DNA of 37,834 bases from Geobacter sp. (lineage in GTDB: Bacteria; Desulfobacterota; Desulfuromonadia; Geobacterales; Geobacteraceae): assembly GCA_003857395.1 (NCBI GenBank), contig RPRC01000098.1, forward strand, positions 1-37,834, read 5' to 3'. The translations under genes and the position numbers were made by a program. Positions 1 through 7,466 of the stretch are shown here, one piece after another. The stretch's first letter is position 1, and every line of letters begins with the position of its first letter. The notes under the pieces were generated by a model, which saw only the letters and a list, made by a program, of their open reading frames with translations, was not told where the DNA came from and searched no databases.

Positions 1-434
1 ATGGTGGAGATCAGGATATCACGATGCTTCACATGGGAAAGCTCGTGGGCCATGACCCCCATCAACTCCTCGCGAGACAGAATTCGAAGGATCCCGCTGG
101 TCGCGGCGACAGCGGCATGTTCCGGATTCCTTCCGGTTGCAAAAGCATTCGGAGTATCCGAAGGGATGATATAGACCTTCGGCATGGGCAAACCGGCCTG
201 AACCGTCAACTGACGGACGAGACGGTAAAACTCCGGGCTCTCCGCCTCGGTGACCTCTTGCGCCCGGTACATTTTCAGCACAATCTTATCGGAAAACCAG
301 TACGATACAAAATTCATCACCCCGGCAAAAACCAGGGCCATCAGCATCCCGCTCTGGCCGCCAAGGGCGCCGCCGGCCATCACCAGCAGCACCGTCAGCA
401 GGGTTAACAAAAATGTCGTTTTCAGTGTGTTCAT
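1..434 (-). CDS. htpX: HtpX family membrane metalloprotease, 5' part (truncated by window edge)
   Basis: The first 144 codons of an M48-family zinc protease that degrades misfolded membrane proteins in the inner membrane. The ATG lies at 432-434 and the reading frame stays open to base 1, so the C-terminal half is outside the window. Two hydrophobic segments occupy about residues 7-25 and 28-46. The zinc-binding HExxH motif reads HELSH at residues 130-134, preceded by the family-typical [16 protein letters not shown] ribosome site sits just before the ATG. A promoter candidate lies about 50 bases upstream. The gene is separate from the T6SS locus, whose last gene (clpV) ends 189 bp upstream of it. 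Family assignment is secure from the motif and N-terminal architecture. Confidence 0.9.
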   Translation of the reverse strand, partial: MNTLKTTFLLTLLTVLLVMAGGALGGQSGMLMALVFAGVMNFVSYWFSDKIVLKMYRAQEVTEAESPEFYRLVRQLTVQAGLPMPKVYIIPSDTPNAFATGRNPEHAAVAATSGILRILSREELMGVMAHELSHVKHRDILIST

Positions 435-484
435 AAAGTTACCTCTCTACCTTCTGGTAAACCTTCTTGACAATCCTCAGCGTC

Positions 485-513
485 ATTATAAGCATTGCCG
501 AAAAAAACCGCAA
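485..513 (-). promoter_or_regulatory. Candidate sigma-70 promoter of htpX
   Basis: Read on the minus strand, TTGCGG (508-513) and a perfect TATAAT (485-490) are separated by 17 bp. Transcription would start near 478, about 45 nt before the htpX ATG. The -35 matches the consensus at three of six positions. I looked for a heat-shock (sigma-32) signature, because htpX is heat-inducible in enterics, and saw no convincing one. Confidence 0.5.
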
Positions 514-623
514 GGGCAGTAACCGAAGTTACAAGAAGCAACTGAAAACACCAAGTGAAATCATGTGTCGGTCAACGTAGAAAGATCCCAGCAGCGACAG
601 CCGCGTTACAATCACGCATCACG

Positions 624-3251
624 TCACTCTTTGAATTGAACCGAAAAACCGCCGTCTTTTGCCGCACCAAGACGGACCGACGATGGCATGGCCCCCTCGC
701 CCATCCGGGACAGGATTTCAGCCGCAAGTTGAGGAAGGATCGCTCCTCGCATTATGTGGTCGATAGTGCGAGCCCCGGTCTCAACCTCCTGACAGCGGAC
801 TGCGATCCGTTTTACCACCTCTGATGAATAGACAAGCTCCATTTTATTACTTTCACGAAGACGGTCTGCAAGCTTTTGCATCCGAAGGGTAACGATCTCC
901 TTCATGAATGAAGGGTCCAGCTGATAGAACGGGACGATTGTCATTCGAGCCAGCAGTGCCGGCTTGAAATGCCGTGAGAGAACCGGACGGATAGCCTCGA
1001 CCAGCGTTTTCGGATCAGGCCTGTCAGAGCCGGAACAGTGCTGTGCGATGATCTCGGAAGCCAGGTTGCTGGTTAGAAACAGGACCGTGTCTCTGAAGTT
1101 AATTTCCCGCCCCTCGCCATCGGCGAGGGTCCCCTTGTCAAACACCTGGTAAAAGAGGTTCACCACATCAAGATGGGCCTTTTCCACTTCATCCATCAGC
1201 ACCACCGAATAGGGCTGGCGCCGTACCGCCTCAGTCAGGACACCACCCTCACCGAAGCCGACGTAACCGGGCGGTGAGCCGATCAGGCGGCTGACCGTGT
1301 GCGCCTCCTGAAACTCACTCATGTTCACCATGGTGAGGAAGCGCTCGCCACCAAACATCAGGTCTGCTACGGCCAGGGCGGTTTCTGTCTTGCCAACGCC
1401 CGAGGGTCCAACCAGCAAAAAGATTCCGAGAGGTTGACGGGGATCATTCAGGCCCGCCTTTGCGGCGCGGATTATCTGGCCGATTGTGGCAAGCGCTTCG
1501 TCCTGTCCTTTGATCCGCTGCTTCAAGTCGCTTTCCAGCTGCACGACGTTGCGGGCCTGGTCACGGAGCACTCTGCCCAAAGGGATCCCGGTCCAGTCGG
1601 AAACGACCTTTGCCACCATGTCCGGATCGACTTCGATGCGGATCAGCGGGGAACCATCCTGCAGCAGCCCCAACTCGGCCGTAACGCTGGACAGCATCTT
1701 CTTTAGCTCTTTCAGCTCTTCTTCGCTTCCTTCCCGACCCACATTTTCAGTCAATTGCCCCCGCAGCCCAATCAGATGATGAGCTAGCTCCTGTTCCTTT
1801 TTCCAGCGTGTAGATACTTCCGACAGCTCCTCCTTGAGAACGGCCAGCCTTTCATCAAGTTCCCGCTGCCTTTCCTCATCGGTCTCCCGGCCATGCAGGC
1901 TGTCCCGCGCCAGGGCCGTTTTTTCCCGCTCCAGCGCCTGGATAGCGCGTTCCTTGTCTTCCAGTAACGAAGGCTTGGCAGTGAGGAGAATCTTTACCCT
2001 TGCCGCGCTGGTATCGAGGAGATCGACCGCCTTGTCCGGGAGCTGCCTTCCCGAGATATAGCGACTTGAGAGCTCAGCGGCTGCGATGATGGCGTCGTCG
2101 CTCACCGTTACGCCGTGGGCCTGTTCGTACTTATCCTTCAGTCCGCGTAAAATAAGCACCGCCGTCTCCACCGAAGGTTCGTCGAGCTTTACCGGCTGGA
2201 ACCTGCGCGCCAGTGCCGCGTCCTTTTCAAAATACTTTTTGTACTCGGCCCAGGTAGTGGCGGCGATGGTGCGCAGTTCACCCCGAGCCAAGGCCGGCTT
2301 TAACAGGTTGGCGGCATCGCCTCCGCCCGCTTGAGCTCCGGCACCGATCATCGTATGGGCCTCATCGATAAACAGGATAATTGGCCGAGGTGACGCCTTG
2401 ATCTCGGCAATTACCGACTTCAACCGGTTTTCAAATTCACCCTTGACCCCGGCCCCTGCCTGCAGGAGACCCATATCAAGCCCAAGGATGGCAACCTCGG
2501 ACAGAATGTCAGGCACGTCTCCTTCCACAATTCGCAGCGCCAGTCCTTCGACAACAGCCGTTTTACCGACCCCTGCCTCACCGACTACTATGGGATTGTT
2601 CTTCCGCCTTCTGGCCAGAATGTCGATCATCTGTGATATTTCCCGGTCCCGACCGAATACCGGATCGATCTCGCCAGCCCTGGCCTTGCCGGTGAAATCC
2701 GTGCAGAAACGGCTGAGGGCAGTGCTTCCGGCAGGTGCTGCTTCCTCCCGTAGCGGCCTCTCGTCAGGCAACGACTGCTCCAGCGACCCCTGCACCAGAC
2801 CGGCGAATTGTTTCAGCAGGGTTTCTCTGCCGATGGGCAGGAGGGTGTCCAGATACTTTCCTTCGGCCAGTTGGAGAGGCTTTGCCAGAAGGGCTGCCAG
2901 CATGGCTCCGGACCGAATGTGTCGCTGCGACAGATCTATGGAAGAAATAAGCCAGGCATCCTGGCACCACTGAATGAGAAGAGGGGAGAAGACCGGCTTG
3001 CCGGTGTTGCCCGAATGAAACTCCTCAAGAGTCCGCTCCAGCGAGCGCTGGACAAGTACCGGGTCTATTTCGAAGTGGCGCAAGATCAACTGCAGATCAC
3101 CCTGAGGTTCCTCCAGCAACTTGGCGAACAGGTGTTCCACCGTAACATCGTAATGGCTCCGGGAGACACACAGTCCAGCCGCCCCCTCCAGGGCGCGGGT
3201 GCAAAGAGAGTTGAGTCTTTTCAGCAGATTTTTGATATCGACAGTCAACAT
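624..3251 (-). CDS. clpV: T6SS AAA+ disaggregase ClpV (TssH)
   Basis: An 875-residue Clp/Hsp100 ATPase. In T6SS the family disassembles the contracted TssB-TssC sheath in the cytoplasm so it can be rebuilt. The order is an N-domain (about 1-160), a first AAA+ module with Walker A GEAGVGKT (224-231) and Walker B ILFIDE (292-297), a charged coiled-coil middle region (about 425-530), and a second AAA+ module with Walker A GPSGVGKT (615-622) and Walker B around VVLMDE (683-688). The N-domain diverges from housekeeping ClpB, and the position after tssE-tssF supports ClpV. The ATG has AAAGGA upstream with suitable spacing. It is the last T6SS gene in the transcription direction, 179 bp after tssF. 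That gap is where tssG often lies in other clusters, but no gene fits there. Confidence 0.93.
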   Translation of the reverse strand: MLTVDIKNLLKRLNSLCTRALEGAAGLCVSRSHYDVTVEHLFAKLLEEPQGDLQLILRHFEIDPVLVQRSLERTLEEFHSGNTGKPVFSPLLIQWCQDAWLISSIDLSQRHIRSGAMLAALLAKPLQLAEGKYLDTLLPIGRETLLKQFAGLVQGSLEQSLPDERPLREEAAPAGSTALSRFCTDFTGKARAGEIDPVFGRDREISQMIDILARRRKNNPIVVGEAGVGKTAVVEGLALRIVEGDVPDILSEVAILGLDMGLLQAGAGVKGEFENRLKSVIAEIKASPRPIILFIDEAHTMIGAGAQAGGGDAANLLKPALARGELRTIAATTWAEYKKYFEKDAALARRFQPVKLDEPSVETAVLILRGLKDKYEQAHGVTVSDDAIIAAAELSSRYISGRQLPDKAVDLLDTSAARVKILLTAKPSLLEDKERAIQALEREKTALARDSLHGRETDEERQRELDERLAVLKEELSEVSTRWKKEQELAHHLIGLRGQLTENVGREGSEEELKELKKMLSSVTAELGLLQDGSPLIRIEVDPDMVAKVVSDWTGIPLGRVLRDQARNVVQLESDLKQRIKGQDEALATIGQIIRAAKAGLNDPRQPLGIFLLVGPSGVGKTETALAVADLMFGGERFLTMVNMSEFQEAHTVSRLIGSPPGYVGFGEGGVLTEAVRRQPYSVVLMDEVEKAHLDVVNLFYQVFDKGTLADGEGREINFRDTVLFLTSNLASEIIAQHCSGSDRPDPKTLVEAIRPVLSRHFKPALLARMTIVPFYQLDPSFMKEIVTLRMQKLADRLRESNKMELVYSSEVVKRIAVRCQEVETGARTIDHIMRGAILPQLAAEILSRMGEGAMPSSVRLGAAKDGGFSVQFKE

Positions 3252-3430
3252 TTGTGTCCTTTCAAGACAAGCATTATTCGTGAGAAACGGGACAGTGGTT
3301 CATTGCCAAATAGATTCGAATTTCCAGGTGTGCCCAAGATTTTCGTACTTTGCCACGTGTTCTAATCGGACTTGGACAAAGGAGAAGGCATGGCCTTGGG
3401 CCAAAAGTTCACTCATGAGAGGAGAAGTTT

Positions 3431-5137
3431 TCACACCTGTCGTATCGGCCACTGACAACTCTCCCCTCTCAAAACCTCATGCATCACCAATTTAGTGTAG
3501 GAATTTATTGAGGCATACTCCGCCAGAAAACGGTCAATGACACAGCCGAAGAGGTACAGATCGCCCGACCCGGCAAAATGGTCCTGACGAACATCCATGC
3601 GGAATTCGCTCCCTCTCAGGATTTCTCCCGCAACCCGACACTCAGACGGCAGCACCTGAATTTCCTCTATTCCTGAGATTCGTTTCAGATTGGCAGATTC
3701 AGGCCCTCCATGGGGCACGTACAACTGGAGTAACATCCGCATTATTTCAGCGGACCCCAGCGACACATGATTCAGGTAGAGGTGGCAGGTGAGCCGCCAC
3801 AAAAGATCAGGTTCCAGGAAAGGGGGATAGCCGGGATTTACCGGGGTGATGTTGTGGAACGAGACCGACTCGGGGATTGTCGGGGAAGGAATGTTTATAT
3901 CCCCGATGCGCAGACTTTCGGGAAGCGTCCCGTTGGTACAGGTGATACTGATGGAAAGTGTTTCCTTGTCGGGGAAAGGGACTCCGGAGGGAAACGCAAC
4001 GCTGATATGGGTATCAAATGCGTCACACCCTCGGGATTTTTCCCGACTCATGTGGTAAACCGGTGCTTCGAAGTTGTCCGAACTGAACAGATCGAAGGGA
4101 ACATAGGTTCGTTCTCGGCTCAATTCACGGGAATAACCCTGTATCCTGTCAATGGATAAAATCCGGTAATGGTCCGGGGCAGGTCCGGAAGGTCGGATAT
4201 GATAGTGGCTTACGCGGTGATTGATATGAATCGGGTCCGCGTCATGGGTGAATGTGTTGACAGCCGGTACTGCGTGCAGAACAAAGCTTCCCTGCCCGAT
4301 CCGCGGCAGAACGGATGGAATGTCGTCCAGTTCGAAGCTCACGGTGAAATGGCTGCCTTCTCCACGGTGCAGCCAGCGCTCCCAGCCACTAAGCTGGAAA
4401 AAGAGGAATTTTTCCGGAAGATGAAAATATTCCTGGATAAGCCGATACCCCGGGAATGCTTGCTGAGGGTACGGAAAAAGAGCTTCACAATCATCGAAGC
4501 CTTCCGGCTTCAGGCATTCGGGTGGCAGAGTCACTCCCGCGCCGCCTTCGGAAGGCGTGATGACTATCCTTTTAACGTGCAGGCGAAGGAGCTGATAAAG
4601 TTCAGTGGCGGATGCTCGATCACCGGCGAGGAACAAACGAATGCTACGGGGCTGCCAGTACGATAGGGGTTGCCCCGTTGAGGTCAGTGTCAAACGTATC
4701 TCGGCATTCCTGCCCGATGTCTGCTTGAACGATGCTTCCCTCAGCACCAGCGGGTGAATCTCCAGATCGACGGTTGTTGTAAAGCAGCACGGGGTTCCAT
4801 TCACCGGAGCGGAGGTCAGTTGTGTGCCGGCCGGAATGGTGACGGACTGTTCCTGATTCGCTTTCGGGCTAAAGCCGATAACGGTGGTAGCCGGAATCGG
4901 CCGCAAATAATGGGGAAGGATAATATCGGCCAATTGCCGGATCAGTTTGGGAAAATCGACTCTGAGCTTCCGCTCGAGCAGATCGTTATGAAACGCCACG
5001 GCATCCAGCAGCCGCTCCACATCAGGGTCGGTCATGGAGCCATTCAGAAGCGGCGCCAAAGCCGGATTGGCATCCGCGAAACCTGCCGCGAGCTCCCTGA
5101 GTCGATTCAACTCCACATGAAATGAATTCTTTGTCAA
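3431..5137 (-). CDS. tssF: T6SS baseplate subunit TssF
   Basis: A 568-residue TssF (VasA/ImpG family), a wedge component of the cytoplasmic T6SS baseplate. The N-terminus carries the family pattern: LNRLRELAAGFADANP, then DPDVERLLDAVAFH, then the FPKL and PHYLRPIP segments. The C-terminus ends with the typical YLFG..DRFLAEYASINSYT stretch and a WPIR tail, so the gene is complete. I choose the TTG at 5135-5137 as start because GGAGGA precedes it by six bases and family homology begins there. The open frame extends upstream to 5278 only by overlapping tssE. It lies 73 bp after tssE. The usual downstream partner tssG is absent. Confidence 0.9.
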   Translation of the reverse strand: MTKNSFHVELNRLRELAAGFADANPALAPLLNGSMTDPDVERLLDAVAFHNDLLERKLRVDFPKLIRQLADIILPHYLRPIPATTVIGFSPKANQEQSVTIPAGTQLTSAPVNGTPCCFTTTVDLEIHPLVLREASFKQTSGRNAEIRLTLTSTGQPLSYWQPRSIRLFLAGDRASATELYQLLRLHVKRIVITPSEGGAGVTLPPECLKPEGFDDCEALFPYPQQAFPGYRLIQEYFHLPEKFLFFQLSGWERWLHRGEGSHFTVSFELDDIPSVLPRIGQGSFVLHAVPAVNTFTHDADPIHINHRVSHYHIRPSGPAPDHYRILSIDRIQGYSRELSRERTYVPFDLFSSDNFEAPVYHMSREKSRGCDAFDTHISVAFPSGVPFPDKETLSISITCTNGTLPESLRIGDINIPSPTIPESVSFHNITPVNPGYPPFLEPDLLWRLTCHLYLNHVSLGSAEIMRMLLQLYVPHGGPESANLKRISGIEEIQVLPSECRVAGEILRGSEFRMDVRQDHFAGSGDLYLFGCVIDRFLAEYASINSYTKLVMHEVLRGESCQWPIRQV

Positions 5138-5210
5138 ACGTCTTCCTCCAGCCCGGGAAAAACCGGAATAAGCACAGCGCGGGGACCCTCTCACCCAGAA
5201 GAAGCGAGTA

Positions 5211-5621
5211 TCACCTTCGAACGCAAACCCTGCCATCTGTGTCCACGACTGTCTCAAGCAGCACCTGACGCTCTCCATCCGTTGTCAGGTTTGCGATGAT
5301 CTGGAAGCGCAAGGTAAGGTCATCGTCCTCCCGAGGAATAAAGGTAACGCTTGTACCGGAAAGTCGGGGCTCGTATCTGTTGATTGCAGTCCGGATGCTT
5401 GCTTCTATCTGATGCAGCGAATCCGGATATGACTGGAGAAAATTGAGAAAATCAGGCACTCCATAATCTTCCGCAATGGGAACATTCCCTTGTCGAGTGT
5501 TGAGAATTCGCTGCAGGTGGGCAAGAATCGAATCAATGCAACGATTGTGGTTCGCGCTGCCGCGCCGCAGGGGCTCCCGCTCCTGCGAGCGGATTCTTTC
5601 AGTTAATCGTTCTTCCTGCAT
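5211..5621 (-). CDS. tssE: T6SS baseplate subunit TssE (gp25-like)
   Basis: A 136-residue homologue of the phage T4 baseplate wedge protein gp25. TssE is a baseplate wedge protein on which sheath assembly is thought to start. Family features are SILAHLQRILNTRQG (about 31-45), the DYGVPDF motif just after it, and a C-terminal region ending in a short beta-rich tail. Length is normal for the family. A GAGG site lies seven bases before the ATG. The upstream 312 bp holds no other convincing gene, so tssE probably starts a transcript with tssF and perhaps clpV, or is read through from hcp1. Confidence 0.9.
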   Translation of the reverse strand: MQEERLTERIRSQEREPLRRGSANHNRCIDSILAHLQRILNTRQGNVPIAEDYGVPDFLNFLQSYPDSLHQIEASIRTAINRYEPRLSGTSVTFIPREDDDLTLRFQIIANLTTDGERQVLLETVVDTDGRVCVRR

Positions 5622-5933
5622 ATCAAAACCTCGTAATTTCGAAGTTTTTTGCTGATTTTTTCTTGTCTTCTATAGTCATTGTAATTCCCTTGATTTTCAT
5701 GGATAAACTAGTAATCGTTCATCAATGGACCCAAAAAAGCCGCCATTTCCGCGCAAGTGGGTATCCTGACTGTTTTAACCCCTTTGAAATTTCGTCATTC
5801 CCGCTTACGCAGGAATGACGAAATAAACATCGAACTATTAACGGACATTACTATTTTTGCGCTTTTGCAAAATTACTGCTGAATACTTCCCGATTTCTAT
5901 GTCGTCAGCAAGAATCCTTGATTCTACACTGGA
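5622..5933. other. Intergenic region between hcp1 and tssE
   Basis: A 312-bp gap with no gene I can support. It holds an inverted repeat at 5789-5824 (listed separately). It also holds, just before tssE on the minus strand, an 18-codon open frame (about 5627-5683) that starts with ATG after GGGA and ends one base short of the tssE ATG. It is too short to call as a gene. Confidence 0.6.
5789..5824. repeat. Inverted repeat, REP-like hairpin
   Basis: The 13-bp arms ATTTCGTCATTCC (5789-5801) and GGAATGACGAAAT (5812-5824) are perfect inverted complements around a 10-nt centre. Two more pairs (GC/GC) can form inside, leaving a TTAC loop. The CGTCATTCC core resembles dispersed palindromes common in proteobacterial genomes. 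It lacks a T-tract on either side, so a plain intrinsic terminator is not the best reading, although it could insulate hcp1 from tssE. Confidence 0.75.
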
Positions 5934-6419
5934 CTACTTCGGCACGGTCCATGAATCCTCAGATTCAATTCCGTTCGGCTCCCACGTCCACTTGATTTTT
6001 TTATAAGTAAAGGAAACATTTTCCATGTGCCGATACGGTTCGTTGGATGCCAAGAGGGTTACCGGCATGGACGGGCTCATGCTAACAACAATGGCATCTT
6101 CCAGTTTATGGGTGAAGTAATGCTCCTCTGTTCCCTGCTTGGTGATCCGGTACCACTTGATAGTTACGTCCTTCAGGTGTTCGCCGGTACAGAGGGCCTG
6201 GTAAAGTTTGGGCGAGCTGTTGTCGAACTCTTTGGTGATTGTGAGCGGACCGTGAACACGCTTGCCGGTGGCAAGTCCGTCGGTTGGACTGCGGGGAATA
6301 ATGATGGAATGATTCAGCCCATAGACAAGAATTGTCTTCTCTCGGCCTTGCATTTCGCAGGAACCATCAATTTTCCCTTGTTTTTCACCCGTCAGGGTGA
6401 GGTGTGCAGGCATTGCCAT
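5934..6419 (-). CDS. hcp: Hcp tube protein, copy 1
   Basis: A 161-residue Hcp of the group related to V. cholerae and E. coli Hcp (DUF796 type). Hcp hexamers stack into the secreted inner tube and can carry small cargo in the lumen. Family features include GKRVHGPLTI, the LYQALCTGEHLKDVTIKWYR region and NVSFTYKKIKW near the C-terminus. It differs from copy 2 (7467-7952) at only five residues (35, 38, 39, 40 and 158), although many codons differ silently. A strong GGAGGT precedes the ATG. It lies downstream of the small effector-like and immunity-like genes and 312 bp before tssE. Confidence 0.95.
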   Translation of the reverse strand: MAMPAHLTLTGEKQGKIDGSCEMQGREKTILVYGLNHSIIIPRSPTDGLATGKRVHGPLTITKEFDNSSPKLYQALCTGEHLKDVTIKWYRITKQGTEEHYFTHKLEDAIVVSMSPSMPVTLLASNEPYRHMENVSFTYKKIKWTWEPNGIESEDSWTVPK

Positions 6420-6534
6420 GATTAGATACCTCCTTAATTAGTTTTTGTGATAGCAGTTCGCCGTCTTCTGCGGCATTGTAATATGCTTAATTTTCGAGAG
6501 GTTGCAGGAACTGCCCGGCAAAAAGTTCATTGAA

Positions 6535-6729
6535 TCACAGTTTCTTCGTAGAATTATCTTGCTCTCTTAATTTGCGTTTCAATTGACGGTTTTCTAATAT
6601 CAAAACGATCACCACACCCATAATGAAGATACGATCCCCGTATTTCCCGGTGTAGTGCCAGTACATCCATGCAGCTATCGAGCAAATAATGCCTGTTATC
6701 AGAAGCAGGACAGAATCTTTGATTTTCAT
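6535..6729 (-). CDS. Small two-helix membrane protein, putative orphan immunity paralogue
   Basis: A 64-residue protein with two hydrophobic helices (about 6-24 and 33-47) followed by a basic tail (KRKLRE). It is clearly related to the 64-residue protein at 6804-6998: the two share an MKIKDS start, a CSIAAW core and about half of all residues. I know no named family. By context it is either a second immunity protein of a T6SS effector or a decayed duplicate. Unlike its neighbour it has no visible Shine-Dalgarno sequence, and no cognate effector gene lies directly before it. It is AT-rich compared with the T6SS core genes. Function is inferred from position only. Confidence 0.6.
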   Translation of the reverse strand: MKIKDSVLLLITGIICSIAAWMYWHYTGKYGDRIFIMGVVIVLILENRQLKRKLREQDNSTKKL

Positions 6730-6803
6730 GGTGTTACGCCATAATATTTCATTTTCTAATCTACTTATTGGCTAGTGTTAGTATTTTAGTAATGACTAAG
6801 TAA

Positions 6804-6998
6804 TCAATGAAGATCCTGTTGTTTCTCGACATTTTTTAGTTTTCGTCTTAGATTCAGGTTGTCAACAAATTGAGCTATCACTAATGCAATTATTATTATT
6901 CGTAGGCCGTACCTGCCTGTAGATGACCAGTATATCCAAGCAGCTATCGAGCAAAGAATGCCTGTTGTTAGAAGCAGAATAGAATCTTTAATTTTCAT
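6804..6998 (-). CDS. Small two-helix membrane protein, putative T6SS immunity protein
   Basis: A 64-residue protein with two predicted transmembrane helices (about 6-24 and 33-46) and a charged C-terminal tail (RRKLKNVEKQ). The ATG at 6996-6998 begins four bases after the TAA of the preceding 122-residue gene and has GGGTGG upstream. A longer frame opening at 7085 would run inside that gene and is rejected. Tight coupling to a putative membrane-active protein suggests an inner-membrane immunity protein that neutralises it. That layout is typical of T6SS effector-immunity pairs, but the assignment here is inference and no named family was recognised. The start is well supported because its N-terminus aligns exactly with the paralogue at 6535-6729. 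Confidence 0.65.
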   Translation of the reverse strand: MKIKDSILLLTTGILCSIAAWIYWSSTGRYGLRIIIIALVIAQFVDNLNLRRKLKNVEKQQDLH

Positions 6999-7002
6999 TG
7001 TA

Positions 7003-7371
7003 TTACCACCCGCCACTAGCAATAGCATCTGGTAGCCAAGGTCTATTGAGGTTATGTTCGTTGGCGACAAACAACACATCGGCAATAGTTACACCACCAG
7101 AAATCGAACGTCCTGTTGCAACAGCAATACTCCCAATCACTGCACCCAAATAGTAAGCAGCCCCCATATTCACTGCTATGTAGAGCTTTTCACTCAATAT
7201 TCCTGCCCCAATTAACTCACCAACGGTGACTCTAGGGCCAAACATATCAATTGCTTTAGTAATTGATAAAGCTGCACCAAGAGCCTTTTCCTGAGTGCTA
7301 AAGAACTCTTCTGGGGCGGAAAGGTGCATCGCTTTCATATTCTCTTTGAAGTATTTATAAAACTGCGACAT
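7003..7371 (-). CDS. Small glycine-zipper protein, candidate Hcp-delivered pore-forming effector
   Basis: A 122-residue protein with no catalytic motif I recognise. Residues 1-48 are amphipathic (SQFYKYFKENM start). Residues about 50-87 form a glycine-rich hydrophobic stretch with GxxxG spacing (G70, G76, G80, G87). The C-terminus is short, polar and Trp/Pro-containing. It lies 95 bp after hcp2 with a strong GGAGG site and 4 nt before a two-helix membrane protein. Small membrane-active effectors carried by Hcp are known (for example Tse4 of Pseudomonas aeruginosa, described with glycine zippers and a membrane immunity partner). Size, hydrophobicity and neighbours fit that type. There is no signal peptide. 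A structural accessory role cannot be excluded. Confidence 0.6.
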   Translation of the reverse strand: MSQFYKYFKENMKAMHLSAPEEFFSTQEKALGAALSITKAIDMFGPRVTVGELIGAGILSEKLYIAVNMGAAYYLGAVIGSIAVATGRSISGGVTIADVLFVANEHNLNRPWLPDAIASGGW

Positions 7372-7466
7372 TCACATGGCCTCCTTTGAGTTGAAAGTTA
7401 GATAAGGTCCGACACCATGTAAGGCAATTACTTTAGACATGGGTAGTAATCAGGAAAATATTTGTC

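Noticed and set aside
5138..5278. N-terminal extension of tssF
   Set aside because: It overlaps tssE, and homology and a ribosome site both point to the TTG at 5135-5137.
7006..7085. Longer version of the 64-aa immunity-like protein starting at 7085
   Set aside because: The extra 29 codons lie inside the upstream gene, and the paralogue starts exactly at the MKIKDS methionine.
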